Positions 44,201 through 53,266 of a stretch of 64,000 bases of DNA are shown here, piece after piece. The notes beneath the pieces were generated by a model. It did not search any database. It worked only from the letters and a program-made list of their open reading frames with translations, and was not told the origin of the DNA. Origin of the DNA: Shewanella electrica (GTDB taxonomy: Bacteria; Pseudomonadota; Gammaproteobacteria; Enterobacterales; Shewanellaceae); assembly GCF_022321485.1 (NCBI RefSeq), contig NZ_JAKOGG010000002.1:248001-312000 (forward strand), in the 5' to 3' direction. Every line of letters begins with the position of its first letter. Within the stretch, counting starts at the first letter, position 1. Made by a program: the position numbers and the translations under genes.

Positions 44201-45160
44201 ATGAAGAATTCGAACATGCCTAGCATAGGTATCGCACTGGGTAGTGGCGCCGCCAAAGGATGGGCGCATATCGGTGTATTAAAAGCGTTGGGCGAGATGG
44301 GTATTCACCCACAAAAGATCGCCGGGTGTTCCATCGGTGCGCTAGTCGGAGCGGCTTACGCGAATGATCGCCTTGATGAATTAGAACAGTGGGTGACAGG
44401 CTTCACCAGTTGGCAAGTATTAGCGCTGATGGACATCAGTTGGCGGCGTGGCGGCTTGATCAGCGGTGATAAGGTGTTTGATGCGATGGAGTTGCATCTG
44501 GGCGAATGGAAGATTGAGGAATTAAAAAAGCCGTTTATCGCGGTATCGGCCGATCTCAATTCCGGCCAAGAGGTGTGGTTCCGTAGTGGTAACGTGCGCA
44601 ATGCAGTGCGCGCATCGTGCTCTATCCCCGGCATTATGTCGCCAGTGCGTCAAGGTAAGCGTTGGCTGGTTGATGGCGCGGTGGTCAATCCCATTCCGGT
44701 ATCTGTAGCGCGGGCGATGGGCGTGGATATCGTGATTGCGGTAGATTTGAATGGTTATCGCCGTGAAAAGCTGCAAGTGTTGCCGGTCAGTATTAAAAGT
44801 GAAAGCAGCACGCCAGAAACGCTACTGGAAGAAGCGCAGCAGCACCAACAATCTGAGTCGATGTTTATGGATTTTTTTGCCAAGGGTAAAGATTACATTG
44901 CCGGACTGACGCAAAAATTCTCGTCAGTTAATCGTCAGCAGCCCGGTATGTTAGCGGTAATGTCGCAATCGATGGATATTTTGGAGCAACGGCATAAGCG
45001 GGCGCGGTTGGTGGGCGATCCGCCAGATATCTGCATTGTGCCGAAAGTGGCTGATATTGGCATGATGGAATTTCATCGTGCAGAAGAGGCTATTGAGGCC
45101 GGTTATTCCGCCGTCAAACGTGTTAAACATTTAATTGAAGCTACCTTAGGTGGTGAATAA
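44201..45160 (+). CDS. rssA: RssA-like patatin phospholipase family protein
   Basis: Patatin-like hydrolase (319 aa). The oxyanion loop GSGAAKGW (14-21), nucleophile elbow GCSIG with Ser44, and the catalytic Asp in WLVDGAVVNPIP (about 157) are present. The ATG at 44201 is preferred because AGGA lies ten bases ahead; the frame is open three codons further, from a TTG. E. coli RssA is the nearest named relative; its substrate is unknown and the usual rssB neighbour is absent. An imperfect hairpin follows the stop. Confidence 0.87.
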   Translation: MKNSNMPSIGIALGSGAAKGWAHIGVLKALGEMGIHPQKIAGCSIGALVGAAYANDRLDELEQWVTGFTSWQVLALMDISWRRGGLISGDKVFDAMELHLGEWKIEELKKPFIAVSADLNSGQEVWFRSGNVRNAVRASCSIPGIMSPVRQGKRWLVDGAVVNPIPVSVARAMGVDIVIAVDLNGYRREKLQVLPVSIKSESSTPETLLEEAQQHQQSESMFMDFFAKGKDYIAGLTQKFSSVNRQQPGMLAVMSQSMDILEQRHKRARLVGDPPDICIVPKVADIGMMEFHRAEEAIEAGYSAVKRVKHLIEATLGGE

Positions 45161-45170
45161 TTCAACGATT

Positions 45171-45200
45171 ACAGTAGTAGCGTAAATGCGCTGCTACTGT
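45171..45200 (+). terminator. Hairpin after the patatin gene
   Basis: ACAGTAGTAGCG (45171-45182) pairs with CGCTGCTACTGT (45189-45200) with one T-G pair and a six-base loop. There is no T run, so termination is not certain. Confidence 0.45.
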
Positions 45201-45296
45201 GCAGTACCCCTCCGTTAGAAACTCGTCAAGCGCAAAAACTGTGTTTCTTATGCCGCCGCACAACTCTCCCTTCGTTTGGTTAACTCCTGCATTAGC

Positions 45297-45310
45297 TTGA
45301 TCTTGATCAA
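45297..45310. promoter_or_regulatory. FNR box upstream of nrdD
   Basis: TTGATCTTGATCAA is an exact match to the FNR consensus TTGAT-N4-ATCAA. It lies about 110 bp before nrdD, whose product works only without oxygen, so FNR (EtrA in Shewanella) activation fits. Confidence 0.85.
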
Positions 45311-45341
45311 GGTAACGTCTAGTGGATTGTAGCTAAATAAG

Positions 45342-45357
45342 ACCCAACATATAGTGT
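45342..45357. promoter_or_regulatory. NrdR box 1
   Basis: ACCCAACATATAGTGT fits the 16-bp NrdR consensus ACACWATATATWGTGT at most positions. It is paired with a second box exactly 31 bp further, the usual three-turn spacing. Confidence 0.75.
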
Positions 45358-45372
45358 CTGACTAAAAAATAC

Positions 45373-45388
45373 GCACTATATATGGTGA
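45373..45388. promoter_or_regulatory. NrdR box 2
   Basis: GCACTATATATGGTGA resembles the NrdR consensus strongly in its core and lies 31 bp from box 1. NrdR represses ribonucleotide reductase genes when dATP is plentiful. Confidence 0.78.
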
Positions 45389-45418
45389 TTCATAACGATA
45401 ATAAGGAGAGGACATATT

Positions 45419-47536
45419 ATGCCAGTAGTAATCAAAAGGGACGGCTGCCGTACACCGTTTGATGAAACAAGACTCAGGGATGCAGTACTGGCAGCCTCGA
45501 CGCACTGTGGTGTTGCCGATGCCGATTATGCTGCCACCGTGGCAGCAGTTGTCAGCCAAGCAGTAAAAGACAAAGCGGAAGTTGGTATTCAGGAGTTACA
45601 GGACCATGTCGAAAATCTGTTGATGGATGGTCCGTACAAGCAGGTTGCCCGTGCCTACATTGAGTATCGTCACGATCGTGACATTCGCCGTGAAAGCACC
45701 AGTAAACTCAGCATGGAAATTCGTGGCTTAGTCGAGCAAAGCAATGCCGCACTATTGAATGAAAATGCCAACAAAGATTCTAAAGTGATCCCTACCCAGC
45801 GTGACCTTTTGGCTGGCATTGTGGCAAAACACTATGCCAAGCATCATATTCTGCCAAAGGATGTTGTTGCTGCGCATGAAGCGGGTGAGATCCACTATCA
45901 CGATTTGGACTATGCGCCATTCTTCCCGATGTTCAACTGCATGTTGATTGATTTGGGCGGTATGTTGACCCATGGCTTTAAAATGGGTAACGCCGAAATT
46001 GATACGCCTAAGTCTATCTCAACGGCCACTGCGGTAACGGCGCAGATCATCGCGCAAGTGGCTAGCCACATCTACGGCGGTACCACCATCAACCGTATTG
46101 ATGAAGTGTTGGCGCCGTTTGTCACCAAAAGTTATGAAAAACACCAACAAGTGGCGCAGCAGTGGGGCATTGGCGATGTAGAAGGTTACGCCAAAGAGCG
46201 TACCGAAAAAGAGTGTCACGATGCATTCCAATCGTTGGAATATGAAGTCAACACCCTGCATACCGCTAACGGGCAAACACCGTTTGTCACCTTCGGTTTT
46301 GGTTTGGGTACTAGCTGGCAGTCACGTCTCATCCAACAATCGATGTTGAAAATCCGCATGGAAGGTTTGGGCAAAAACGCTAAAACGGCGGTGTTCCCTA
46401 AACTGGTTTTCGCTATTAAAGATGGCGTGAACCATAAAGTGGGTGACAAAAACTACGACATTAAACAGTTGGCGCTGAAATGCTCCACTCTCCGCATGTA
46501 TCCCGACATTCTCAACTATGAGCAAGTGGTGCGGGTCACTGGCTCGTTCAAAACGCCAATGGGTTGCCGCAGTTTCCTCGGCGTGTACGAAGAAAATGGC
46601 GAGCAGATCCATGAAGGCCGTAACAACCTTGGCGTGGTCAGCTTGAACTTGCCGCGTATCGGTTTGGAAGCCAAAGGTGATGAACAAGCGTTCTATCGTA
46701 TTTTGGATGAACGGTTGAAGATTGCCCGCAAAGCGTTAGACACGCGCATTGCCCGCCTTGAAAACGTCAAAGCGCGCGTAGCTCCTATCCTCTACATGGA
46801 AGGCGCTTGCGGCGTGCGTTTGAAAGCCGATGAAAGCATTGCCAAAATCTTCAAAAATGGCCGCGCGTCTATCTCGCTGGGATACATTGGCCTGCACGAA
46901 ACTATCTATGCGCTGTATGGCAATAAAACTCACGTGTTTGATGACCAACAACTGCGCGAGAAAGCGGTGGCTATCGTGGCACGTTTGAAAGCAGCAACAG
47001 AAGCGTGGAAGCAAGAAACGGGTTATGGCTTTAGCTTGTATGCTACCCCAAGTGAAAACTTGTGTAGCCGCTTTGCCAAACTTGATGTGAAGCAGTTCGG
47101 CATGGTCGAGGGGGTAACCGATAAAGGTTACTACACCAACAGCTTCCATCTGGATGTGGAAAAAAGCGTTAACCCATACGACAAAATCGACTTTGAAAAG
47201 CCTTATCCGGATTTGTCTAATGGCGGTTTTATCTGTTACGGCGAATATCCGAACATGCAGAAAAACGTGGAAGCGTTGGAGGACGTGTGGGACTACAGCT
47301 TCAAACATGTACCGTATTACGGCACCAATACGCCGATTGATGAGTGTTATGACTGCGGCTTCACTGGCGAATTTAAATGTACCTCTAAAGGATTTGTGTG
47401 CCCGAAATGTGGCAACCATGAACCAAGCCGAGTGTCAGTGATCCGCCGAGTGTGTGGCTATTTAGGTAGCCCTGATGCGCGTCCGTTTAACGAAGGTAAA
47501 CAAGAAGAAGTGAAACGTCGCGTTAAACATCTGTAG
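45419..47536 (+). CDS. nrdD: NrdD, anaerobic ribonucleoside-triphosphate reductase
   Basis: Class III reductase (705 aa) that converts NTPs to dNTPs in the absence of oxygen. The N-terminal ATP-cone (about 3-95, VIKRDGCRTPFDETRLRDA) gives allosteric control. The C-terminal zinc site CYDCGFTGEFKCTSKGFVCP and the glycyl-radical motif RRVCGYLGSP (Gly about 680) are both present. GGAGAGG lies ahead of the ATG. FNR and NrdR boxes are upstream, and the activase gene nrdG follows after 57 bp. Long open frames on the opposite strand are shadows of its codon use. Confidence 0.96.
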   Translation: MPVVIKRDGCRTPFDETRLRDAVLAASTHCGVADADYAATVAAVVSQAVKDKAEVGIQELQDHVENLLMDGPYKQVARAYIEYRHDRDIRRESTSKLSMEIRGLVEQSNAALLNENANKDSKVIPTQRDLLAGIVAKHYAKHHILPKDVVAAHEAGEIHYHDLDYAPFFPMFNCMLIDLGGMLTHGFKMGNAEIDTPKSISTATAVTAQIIAQVASHIYGGTTINRIDEVLAPFVTKSYEKHQQVAQQWGIGDVEGYAKERTEKECHDAFQSLEYEVNTLHTANGQTPFVTFGFGLGTSWQSRLIQQSMLKIRMEGLGKNAKTAVFPKLVFAIKDGVNHKVGDKNYDIKQLALKCSTLRMYPDILNYEQVVRVTGSFKTPMGCRSFLGVYEENGEQIHEGRNNLGVVSLNLPRIGLEAKGDEQAFYRILDERLKIARKALDTRIARLENVKARVAPILYMEGACGVRLKADESIAKIFKNGRASISLGYIGLHETIYALYGNKTHVFDDQQLREKAVAIVARLKAATEAWKQETGYGFSLYATPSENLCSRFAKLDVKQFGMVEGVTDKGYYTNSFHLDVEKSVNPYDKIDFEKPYPDLSNGGFICYGEYPNMQKNVEALEDVWDYSFKHVPYYGTNTPIDECYDCGFTGEFKCTSKGFVCPKCGNHEPSRVSVIRRVCGYLGSPDARPFNEGKQEEVKRRVKHL

Positions 47537-47593
47537 CGGCAGTTACCCGATGATATTGGGGCACAGTACGTGCCCCTTTTTCTGGAGGCAGTA

Positions 47594-48070
47594 ATGAACT
47601 ATCACCAATATTATCCCCTTGATGTGGTCAACGGCCCCGGCACGCGCGCTACCTTGTTTGTGGCCGGTTGCATTCATCAATGCCGTGGCTGTTATAACCA
47701 ATCCACTTGGGACCCGCGCTCTGGTCATCTGTTTGATAAACAGATGGAAGACCAGATCATTAACGATTTAACCGATACGCGCATTCGCCGACGTGGGCTG
47801 TCTTTATCTGGCGGCGACCCAATGTTTCCGGGAAATTTAGCGGCCATTAAGCAATTGCTGCTGCGAATTAAAGCTGAAGCACCGGGCAAAGATGTGTGGT
47901 TGTGGACGGGGTATCGGCTTGATGAACTCAATGATGAGCAACAGCAGTTGTTGCCGTTAATTGACGTGCTGGTGGATGGTAAGTTTGAGCAAGGCTTAGC
48001 CGATCCAATGTTGACGTTCCGTGGCTCATCCAATCAAGTGATCCATTATCTGCATCAAGCGCCCGAGTAA
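47594..48070 (+). CDS. nrdG: NrdG, radical-SAM activase of NrdD
   Basis: Radical-SAM enzyme (158 aa) that installs the glycyl radical on NrdD. The iron-sulfur motif CIHQCRGC (Cys26, 30, 33) and the glycine-rich SAM site LSGGDPMFPGN are clear. The start is the ATG at 47594 (MNYHQYYPLDVVNGPGTRAT, as in E. coli) with CTGGAGG ahead. Co-transcribed with nrdD. Confidence 0.95.
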   Translation: MNYHQYYPLDVVNGPGTRATLFVAGCIHQCRGCYNQSTWDPRSGHLFDKQMEDQIINDLTDTRIRRRGLSLSGGDPMFPGNLAAIKQLLLRIKAEAPGKDVWLWTGYRLDELNDEQQQLLPLIDVLVDGKFEQGLADPMLTFRGSSNQVIHYLHQAPE

Positions 48071-48171
48071 CCTGCAGGTAATTTATGCAACAAATCGCCG
48101 TCATATGGCTTTAATCGTTCAAAATAATCGAAATTTTGCGGTAAAAAGCTGATTCATCCCGCTCGGGATAT

Positions 48172-48180
48172 TGCTATACT
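48172..48180 (+). promoter_or_regulatory. Extended -10 promoter of ribA
   Basis: TGCTATACT is an extended -10 element (TGnTATAcT). No good -35 is present, as is usual with extended -10 promoters. Transcription would start near 48188, giving a leader of about 150 nt before ribA. Confidence 0.5.
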
Positions 48181-48338
48181 CCTTTGCCTAACAAATGAGG
48201 GCTCAGTAGCCGAGCACGGTTACGGGGCATGAATGCTGGAGTTGGTGGCATTGCGCGCCATACTTAAGCATGAAGTTAAATAGCTTTTAATCTTTTGCTT
48301 GTGACTTATGGGCAAAACGATGTCGTTAAGGTTAGTTC

Positions 48339-48953
48339 ATGTCGATTAAATATGTAGCTACAGCCAAACTGCCTACGCCTTGGGGCGTATTTTCCATGCA
48401 TGGTTTTGAAGACACTGAGTCTGGCAAAGAGCATGTGGCGTTAACTTTTGGTGAGTTGCAGGCGGATGAGCCTATGCTGGGCCGTATTCATTCCGAATGT
48501 TTGACTGGCGATGCACTGTTCAGCCTGCGCTGTGATTGCGGTTTCCAACTGCAAACCGCCATGCAAAATATTGCCAAAGAAGGCCGCGGTTTTATTTTGT
48601 ATCTACGCCAAGAGGGGCGTGGTATCGGCTTGCTCAATAAAGTGCGTGCCTACGCGTTGCAAGACCAAGGCGCCAACACGGTTGAAGCGAACGAGCAGTT
48701 AGGCTTTCCGGCCGATATGCGCAAGTACGATATGATTGCGCCAATGTTGGAAAAAATCGGCGTACATAAAGTGCGTTTGATGACCAACAATCCACGTAAA
48801 GTCAAAGCCATGCAACAAGTGGGCGTGGAAGTGGTCGAGCGGGTGCCGTTACAAGTGGGCAAAAACCCATACAACGAGTTCTATCTCAAAACGAAGTCAC
48901 ACGAACTTGGGCATTTAATTCCTGATTCTTTCTTTGAAGAGCATCAAGATTAA
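48339..48953 (+). CDS. ribA: GTP cyclohydrolase II
   Basis: RibA (204 aa), first step of riboflavin synthesis, opening GTP and releasing formate and pyrophosphate. The zinc site is formed by Cys residues in [19 protein letters not shown] (about 53-71). The catalytic block [20 protein letters not shown] and the C-terminal [10 protein letters not shown] are characteristic. It is a stand-alone enzyme, not fused to RibB. The leader of about 150 nt does not resemble the FMN riboswitch. A terminator follows. Confidence 0.96.
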   Translation: MSIKYVATAKLPTPWGVFSMHGFEDTESGKEHVALTFGELQADEPMLGRIHSECLTGDALFSLRCDCGFQLQTAMQNIAKEGRGFILYLRQEGRGIGLLNKVRAYALQDQGANTVEANEQLGFPADMRKYDMIAPMLEKIGVHKVRLMTNNPRKVKAMQQVGVEVVERVPLQVGKNPYNEFYLKTKSHELGHLIPDSFFEEHQD

Positions 48954-48976
48954 CGGCAAAACAACTGCACTAACAG

Positions 48977-49000
48977 AAGGTCGCGAATGCGGCCTTTTTT
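48977..49000 (+). terminator. Terminator after ribA
   Basis: AAGGTCGC pairs with GCGGCCTT around GAAT (one T-G pair), followed by a run of T to 49000. Confidence 0.82.
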
Positions 49001-49119
49001 GTGCAAAGATTTTAGTGGAATCTTAGATTTTTACATATTTTTCATTGTGTTAATACGTTTTCTTGGATAGTGTGTTGGCTCCTGAAATTCAGTAAATTCC
49101 CTAAAAATATTGCTGCCTT

Positions 49120-49563
49120 ATGAAAAACCAACTGCTCTTTTCGGCATTACTACTGCTTGGTGGCTGCGCCAGCACGTCTTCCACTACGGTTTATAGCAAC
49201 ACTATGGACATTATCAGCACTGCTGCTGCGGCGGCGCCTGAGATGGTGACGGGGGATTACACACTATTTATTAAAGCGGTCGGTCAGCAAGGGAACAATG
49301 TGTACTTGAATACCGAACTGGATTATCGCGATCAACGTAACGTCACTATCGTGTTACCGATTCCGATATTGCCGCGCATGGGGATCCATAATTTTACCGA
49401 TCTTGAACACCATTTCCTCAACCATGGGGTACAGATCCATGGCAATGCGATGCGCGCGCGAATCGACTTTATGCGTGACCATCGCCCCACCGATCTTTAC
49501 TACTATCAAACCCATATTGTGGTCGCTAATCCGACCGCTATCAGCGTGATTGATGCACAGTAA
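49120..49563 (+). CDS. Small lipoprotein of unknown function
   Basis: 147-aa protein with a lipoprotein signal: MKNQLLFSALLLLGGC places the lipidated Cys at about 16. The mature part looks beta-rich (YTLFIKAVGQQGNNVYLNTE, RNVTIVLPIPILPR) with no motif I recognise. The upstream 160 bp is A/T-rich and probably holds its promoter. It lies between ribA and the siderophore receptor, but no functional link is evident. Confidence 0.75.
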   Translation: MKNQLLFSALLLLGGCASTSSTTVYSNTMDIISTAAAAAPEMVTGDYTLFIKAVGQQGNNVYLNTELDYRDQRNVTIVLPIPILPRMGIHNFTDLEHHFLNHGVQIHGNAMRARIDFMRDHRPTDLYYYQTHIVVANPTAISVIDAQ

Positions 49564-49713
49564 TTCATCAGCCGCTTAAATAACGTATTGCTATTTCGGA
49601 TGGCTGGAAATAGCAATATTCGGTTATTGCACAGCGTTCAATGTTGAGACTAACTGCTTAAACGAGATAAATATCTGCCATTTTGGTGAATTTACATTTG
49701 TAGCCTTTGAATG

Positions 49714-49732
49714 AGAAGTGAGAATCGTTATC
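49714..49732. promoter_or_regulatory. Fur box before the siderophore receptor
   Basis: AGAAGTGAGAATCGTTATC matches the 19-bp Fur consensus at about 14 positions, best in the right half (ATCGTTATC against ATCATTATC). It lies about 50 bp before the receptor start, as expected for iron repression. Confidence 0.72.
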
Positions 49733-49782
49733 ATTCGGCCGCTAATGGAGTATTACTGAATATTTAACAAAATGGAGACGTT

Positions 49783-51855
49783 ATGCAGTGGTTTAGAAGT
49801 GCGGTATCCGCAGTGGTGGTAGCCAATTTATATCATGGGGTAGGTTACGCCGCAGAGCAACCAGACACTGACAACATTGAACGTATTGCCGTTGTGGGGT
49901 CGATACAGAAAAACAGTAGCTCAGCTACTGGGCTAGATCTGTCGATACGGGAGACACCTCAGTCCGTCACCGTGATTGATAACAGCTACATTGAGCGTTT
50001 TAAGCTCGACACCATCAACCGCGTAATGGAGTTTACCCCTGGCGTGACGGTGGAACAGGCGGAAACCGATCGTTCTGTGTTAACCGCACGTGGTTTTGAA
50101 ATCAGTAATATCCAGATTGATGGCATCGGTGCGCCATTTTATTCTGACGTGCTGTATGGCCCAACTGATATGAGCTTGTACGAGCGCGTAGAAGTGGTGC
50201 GTGGCGCGAATGGTTTGACCGCTGGGGTTGGTAATCCATCGGCGACGGTGAATCTGGTACGCAAACGCCCAACGGCGGAAACGAAAGGTTATGTCAGCCT
50301 TAGTGCAGGACGTTGGGATAACTACCGCTTAGAAGCCGATGTGTCAGGCAGTATGACCGACACCGTGCGGGGCCGCTTTGTGGGCAGTTATAGCGAAGGC
50401 AACTCATATATCAATTTGTATGAAAAACAACTCGCTGCGGCATACGGTGTGGTTGAAGCCGATCTGTCCAATGCGACATTGTTGACCGTTGGGGCCCAAT
50501 ACCAAGAGAACAAGCCTGATTCACCAATGTGGGGTGCATTAACCACAATGTATGCTGATGGTACGCCGACCCATTTTGATCGCTCAAGTTCGACCGCTGC
50601 CCGCTGGTCCTATTGGAATATCGCCAATACTGAGGCCTTTGCCGAGTTGAAACATGATTTCTTCAACGGTTGGGAAAGTGTTGCCCGCTACAGCTATCGC
50701 CATCAAAACCAATCTGGACAGTTATTTTATGTGTTGGGGTCGATTGCACCGGAAACCAACGCTGGTCTATACGGTTATGGTAATGGCTATAGTGCTGATG
50801 GTGACTCTCACCAAGTGGATTTGTCATTAAAAGGTAGCTATCAACTGTTTGGTCGCTCGCATGAGTTAGTCATGGGCGCTGGCTGGATTCGTCATGAGCT
50901 AGAAGATCTATCACTGTACGATGTTGAAGCTGGTTACACCAATATTCCTGATTTCACCCAATGGGACGGCAATGTGCCATCGCCAGTATTCGATGATACG
51001 CCCAATGGCACCGATATGAACGATACACAGGCGTCAGTGTACTTTGCTAACCGGTTCCATCTGACCGACAAACTGACCGCGATTGTTGGTGGCCGTTACA
51101 TTGATTATAAGAGCCGTGGTGAAAGTTACGGTAGTAACGAAGACAGCGACGAAAGCCGCTTTATTCCCTATGGTGGTTTGGTGTACGACCTGAGTGCAAA
51201 TTTGTCGCTGTATACCAGTATTGCCAAAACGTTCCGTGCGCAAACAGAGTTTGATGTTAACCACAATCGCTTGGCGCCAACGACTGGCCAAACCTTAGAA
51301 GGCGGTATTAAAGGCGAATTCTTTGACGGTGCGTTGAACTTCACTGCGGCGGTATTTGATAACGACTACAAAAACCTCGCCGAAAACATGGGCCGCAATG
51401 CACAAGGGCAAAGTTATTACCGTGGTGCTGATTTTGAGTCACAAGGTTTTGAAGTTGAAGTGAATGGTCAACTGACGTCAGAACTCAAACTGCTGGCCAG
51501 CTATACGCAGCAAAGTATCGAAGACGAGCAGGGCGAAGATACCCGTACTTATCTGCCAGAGAAATCCGCCAAGGCGATGCTGCAATATACGCCCGAGTGG
51601 TTGCCAGATCTCAGTGTTGGGACTAATGCGCGTTGGCAGTCATCGGTTTATCGTGACTACAGCGTGGCGCGACTAACGCAAGGCAGTTATCTGCTGGTGG
51701 GTGCATTTGCCCGTTATCAAGTAGCGCAGAATGTCAGCGTTAATCTGAATGTTGATAACATCACCGATAAAACCTACTACAACAGTTTGAACTACGGTCA
51801 AGCCTTTTACGGTACACCGATGAATTACACCGCCTCGGTGCGTTGGAGTTTCTAA
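49783..51855 (+). CDS. TonB-dependent siderophore receptor (FhuE/FpvA-like)
   Basis: Outer-membrane receptor (690 aa). A signal peptide (about 1-25) is followed by a TonB box region IERIAVVGS. The plug domain has the siderophore-receptor blocks RETPQSVTVIDNSYIERF, RVMEFTPGVTV, LTARGFEISNIQIDGIG and YERVEVVRGANGLTAGVGNP. The barrel has FHLTDKLTAIVGGRYIDY and ends with the terminal aromatic (SVRWSF). The pattern is that of hydroxamate or mixed siderophore receptors such as FhuE, FoxA and FpvA. No STN signalling domain precedes the plug, so it is not a FpvA-type sensor. A Fur box lies upstream. The ligand cannot be assigned. Confidence 0.92.
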   Translation: MQWFRSAVSAVVVANLYHGVGYAAEQPDTDNIERIAVVGSIQKNSSSATGLDLSIRETPQSVTVIDNSYIERFKLDTINRVMEFTPGVTVEQAETDRSVLTARGFEISNIQIDGIGAPFYSDVLYGPTDMSLYERVEVVRGANGLTAGVGNPSATVNLVRKRPTAETKGYVSLSAGRWDNYRLEADVSGSMTDTVRGRFVGSYSEGNSYINLYEKQLAAAYGVVEADLSNATLLTVGAQYQENKPDSPMWGALTTMYADGTPTHFDRSSSTAARWSYWNIANTEAFAELKHDFFNGWESVARYSYRHQNQSGQLFYVLGSIAPETNAGLYGYGNGYSADGDSHQVDLSLKGSYQLFGRSHELVMGAGWIRHELEDLSLYDVEAGYTNIPDFTQWDGNVPSPVFDDTPNGTDMNDTQASVYFANRFHLTDKLTAIVGGRYIDYKSRGESYGSNEDSDESRFIPYGGLVYDLSANLSLYTSIAKTFRAQTEFDVNHNRLAPTTGQTLEGGIKGEFFDGALNFTAAVFDNDYKNLAENMGRNAQGQSYYRGADFESQGFEVEVNGQLTSELKLLASYTQQSIEDEQGEDTRTYLPEKSAKAMLQYTPEWLPDLSVGTNARWQSSVYRDYSVARLTQGSYLLVGAFARYQVAQNVSVNLNVDNITDKTYYNSLNYGQAFYGTPMNYTASVRWSF

Positions 51856-52025
51856 CTCGTTGGAGAACTACTGGCAGGGCAGCAGTTAGGCCCTGTCATG
51901 GACGTTGCTAAATCAGGCGAGTATGCATCTTTGTCCATATTGCCGCTGCCGCAGTGGTAGCATGCAATCCCGGCAATCATGTTGCGTGGTCATTGGCTAA
52001 ACGTTGGCGGGAAATAACAGTTTGA

Positions 52026-52235
52026 TATGATGATAAAACAATCTATCTGATTGAATTTTTAGCAATAATTTCTGAATTATCGCTGTTATTGACCGAAGAG
52101 GAGCAATCGACCATTGATAGTGATATTATGCCGATCGCTAATATTGCAAAGAGGCATGTACACTTGGTAGATGCCTTGTCTGCTAACGTAACGAGCGTTG
52201 TTGTAGCAGAGTCACCATTTTGTGTTAGACGCTAG
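52026..52235 (+). other. Open frame without start, possible gene relic
   Basis: A 69-codon open stretch after the siderophore receptor reads IYLIEFLAIISELSLLLTEE then EQSTIDSDIMPIANIAKRH with no ATG or ribosome site in front. It looks protein-like but is not recognised. It may be the tail of a lost gene. The rest of 51856-52283 holds only the inverted repeat listed separately. Confidence 0.3.
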
Positions 52236-52269
52236 CGCGCCCACCCTTTCTTCCCTTTAGCGCTAGCGT
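52229..52269 (-). terminator. Inverted repeat after the FlxA-like gene
   Basis: ACGCTAGCGC (52229-52238) and GCGCTAGCGT (52260-52269) form perfect 10-bp arms around a 21-base loop, just past the 3' end of the minus-strand FlxA-like gene. The loop is long and T-poor, so this may be a weak terminator or an unrelated hairpin. Confidence 0.4.
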
Positions 52270-52283
52270 TTAACCTTCCTTAA

Positions 52284-52730
52284 TCACCCTTGCGATTGCA
52301 TTTCTTCGAGTTTGGCTTTTTGGTTGGTGGCCTGCATTAGCTGGGCTGATACCATACGCTGCTCTGTGCGCAACTCATCACGATGCTGCTCTGCCGCTTC
52401 CGATTTATCGCTAGTCAGCTGTGCTAACTCTTGGCGGATCTCCTCTAAACGCTCTTGCAACTCTTTGATCTTTTTGGCGAGCTTTTCGACGGGATCAGTA
52501 CTCTCTTCCTCAGCCGCTACGCCACTGCTGTTCGATTTGGCGTTTGCTTGTTGGTGTAACACTTGCCCATTGCTGCGGGCTAATTGTGCTTGGCCTTCGC
52601 TAGAAATGGTGACTTGGTCGTCTTGTGCTAGGTTAACCTGTAACGTCTTTTGTTGCAGCGGCGCGGTGGTTTGCGAGTGACTGGCCGTGTAACTCGCACC
52701 TAGTTGCACATTCAGGGGACTGATTGCCAT
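52284..52730 (-). CDS. FlxA-like coiled-coil protein
   Basis: 148-aa soluble protein. The N-terminal half is low in structure (Gln, Ser, Thr), and the C-terminal half is an obvious coiled coil (KLAKKIKELQERLEEIRQEL onward, about 85-140). The combination of 'QVTISSEGQAQL', seen near the start of FlxA-family proteins, and the coiled coil fits the FlxA-like family named after a flagellum-linked E. coli gene. The actual role is unknown. It has a short promoter-bearing gap upstream before the VF530 gene. Confidence 0.7.
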   Translation of the reverse strand: MAISPLNVQLGASYTASHSQTTAPLQQKTLQVNLAQDDQVTISSEGQAQLARSNGQVLHQQANAKSNSSGVAAEEESTDPVEKLAKKIKELQERLEEIRQELAQLTSDKSEAAEQHRDELRTEQRMVSAQLMQATNQKAKLEEMQSQG

Positions 52731-52803
52731 AACGCCATGCTCCTTAGCGGGGATATTAAATAGTTATCGGCCCGATGGTCATTGACTGAACGGTTAGCGC
52801 CGA

Positions 52804-53208
52804 TTATTTTTTCGCCGAGCCCCAAATCGCGCTGTTTTCACCGTTGCCGGTGGCACTGGTGTTATCGTTACGAGCGGTTTTGTTGAGACGCAAGGCTTTG
52901 TCGGTGCGCGTGGTTTGGTCAGCTTTGGTCGCGATAGGCGGAGATTTGCGTCCCGCCACGGTTTTCAGATGCGCGGGCATCTTTTCACCAATTGACTTGA
53001 TATACAAACGTTCCAGTTTTTCACGCGCCCACGGGGTCTTACGGAAGAATTTTAGGCAAGATTTAATGCTCGGATCGCTGCTAAAGCAATTCACCTTGAT
53101 TCTGTCAGCGAGGCCATCAAAGCCATATTGTTGCTCAAGATGACACAAAATCGCTTCCAGTGTCATACCGTGCAGCGGGTCGTTTGAATGGGATGAATTG
53201 GCTGACAT
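52804..53208 (-). CDS. VF530-family (DUF2132) DNA-binding protein
   Basis: 134-aa protein starting at the ATG at 53208 (TTAGGAGTG ahead). Residues about 8-75 match the VF530 fold: HGMTLEAILCHLEQQYGFDG then VNCFSSDPSIKSCLKFFRKT and PWAREKLERLYI. VF530 members bind DNA in structural studies but their role is unclear. The C-terminal 60 residues are basic and low-complexity (Lys, Thr, Asn), an extension beyond the usual roughly 75-aa domain. It is probably its own transcript. Confidence 0.85.
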   Translation of the reverse strand: MSANSSHSNDPLHGMTLEAILCHLEQQYGFDGLADRIKVNCFSSDPSIKSCLKFFRKTPWAREKLERLYIKSIGEKMPAHLKTVAGRKSPPIATKADQTTRTDKALRLNKTARNDNTSATGNGENSAIWGSAKK

Positions 53209-53218
53209 AAACACTCCT

Positions 53219-53255
53219 AAAAATTTACGGCGGCATAATAACACAAACCGCCGTA
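53219..53255 (-). terminator. Terminator of the RND-rhodanese operon
   Basis: TACGGCGG (53226-53233) and CCGCCGTA (53248-53255) form an 8-bp stem; on the minus strand it is followed by AAATTTTTA. Confidence 0.72.
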
Positions 53256-53266
53256 TGTCAGCGTGG

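Noticed and set aside
46736-47419. Long open frame (227 codons) antisense to nrdD
   Set aside because: The conserved nrdD protein is on the opposite strand; the open frame results from its codon use and has no recognisable domain.
48181-48338. FMN riboswitch before ribA
   Set aside because: None of the conserved RFN blocks was found in the leader.
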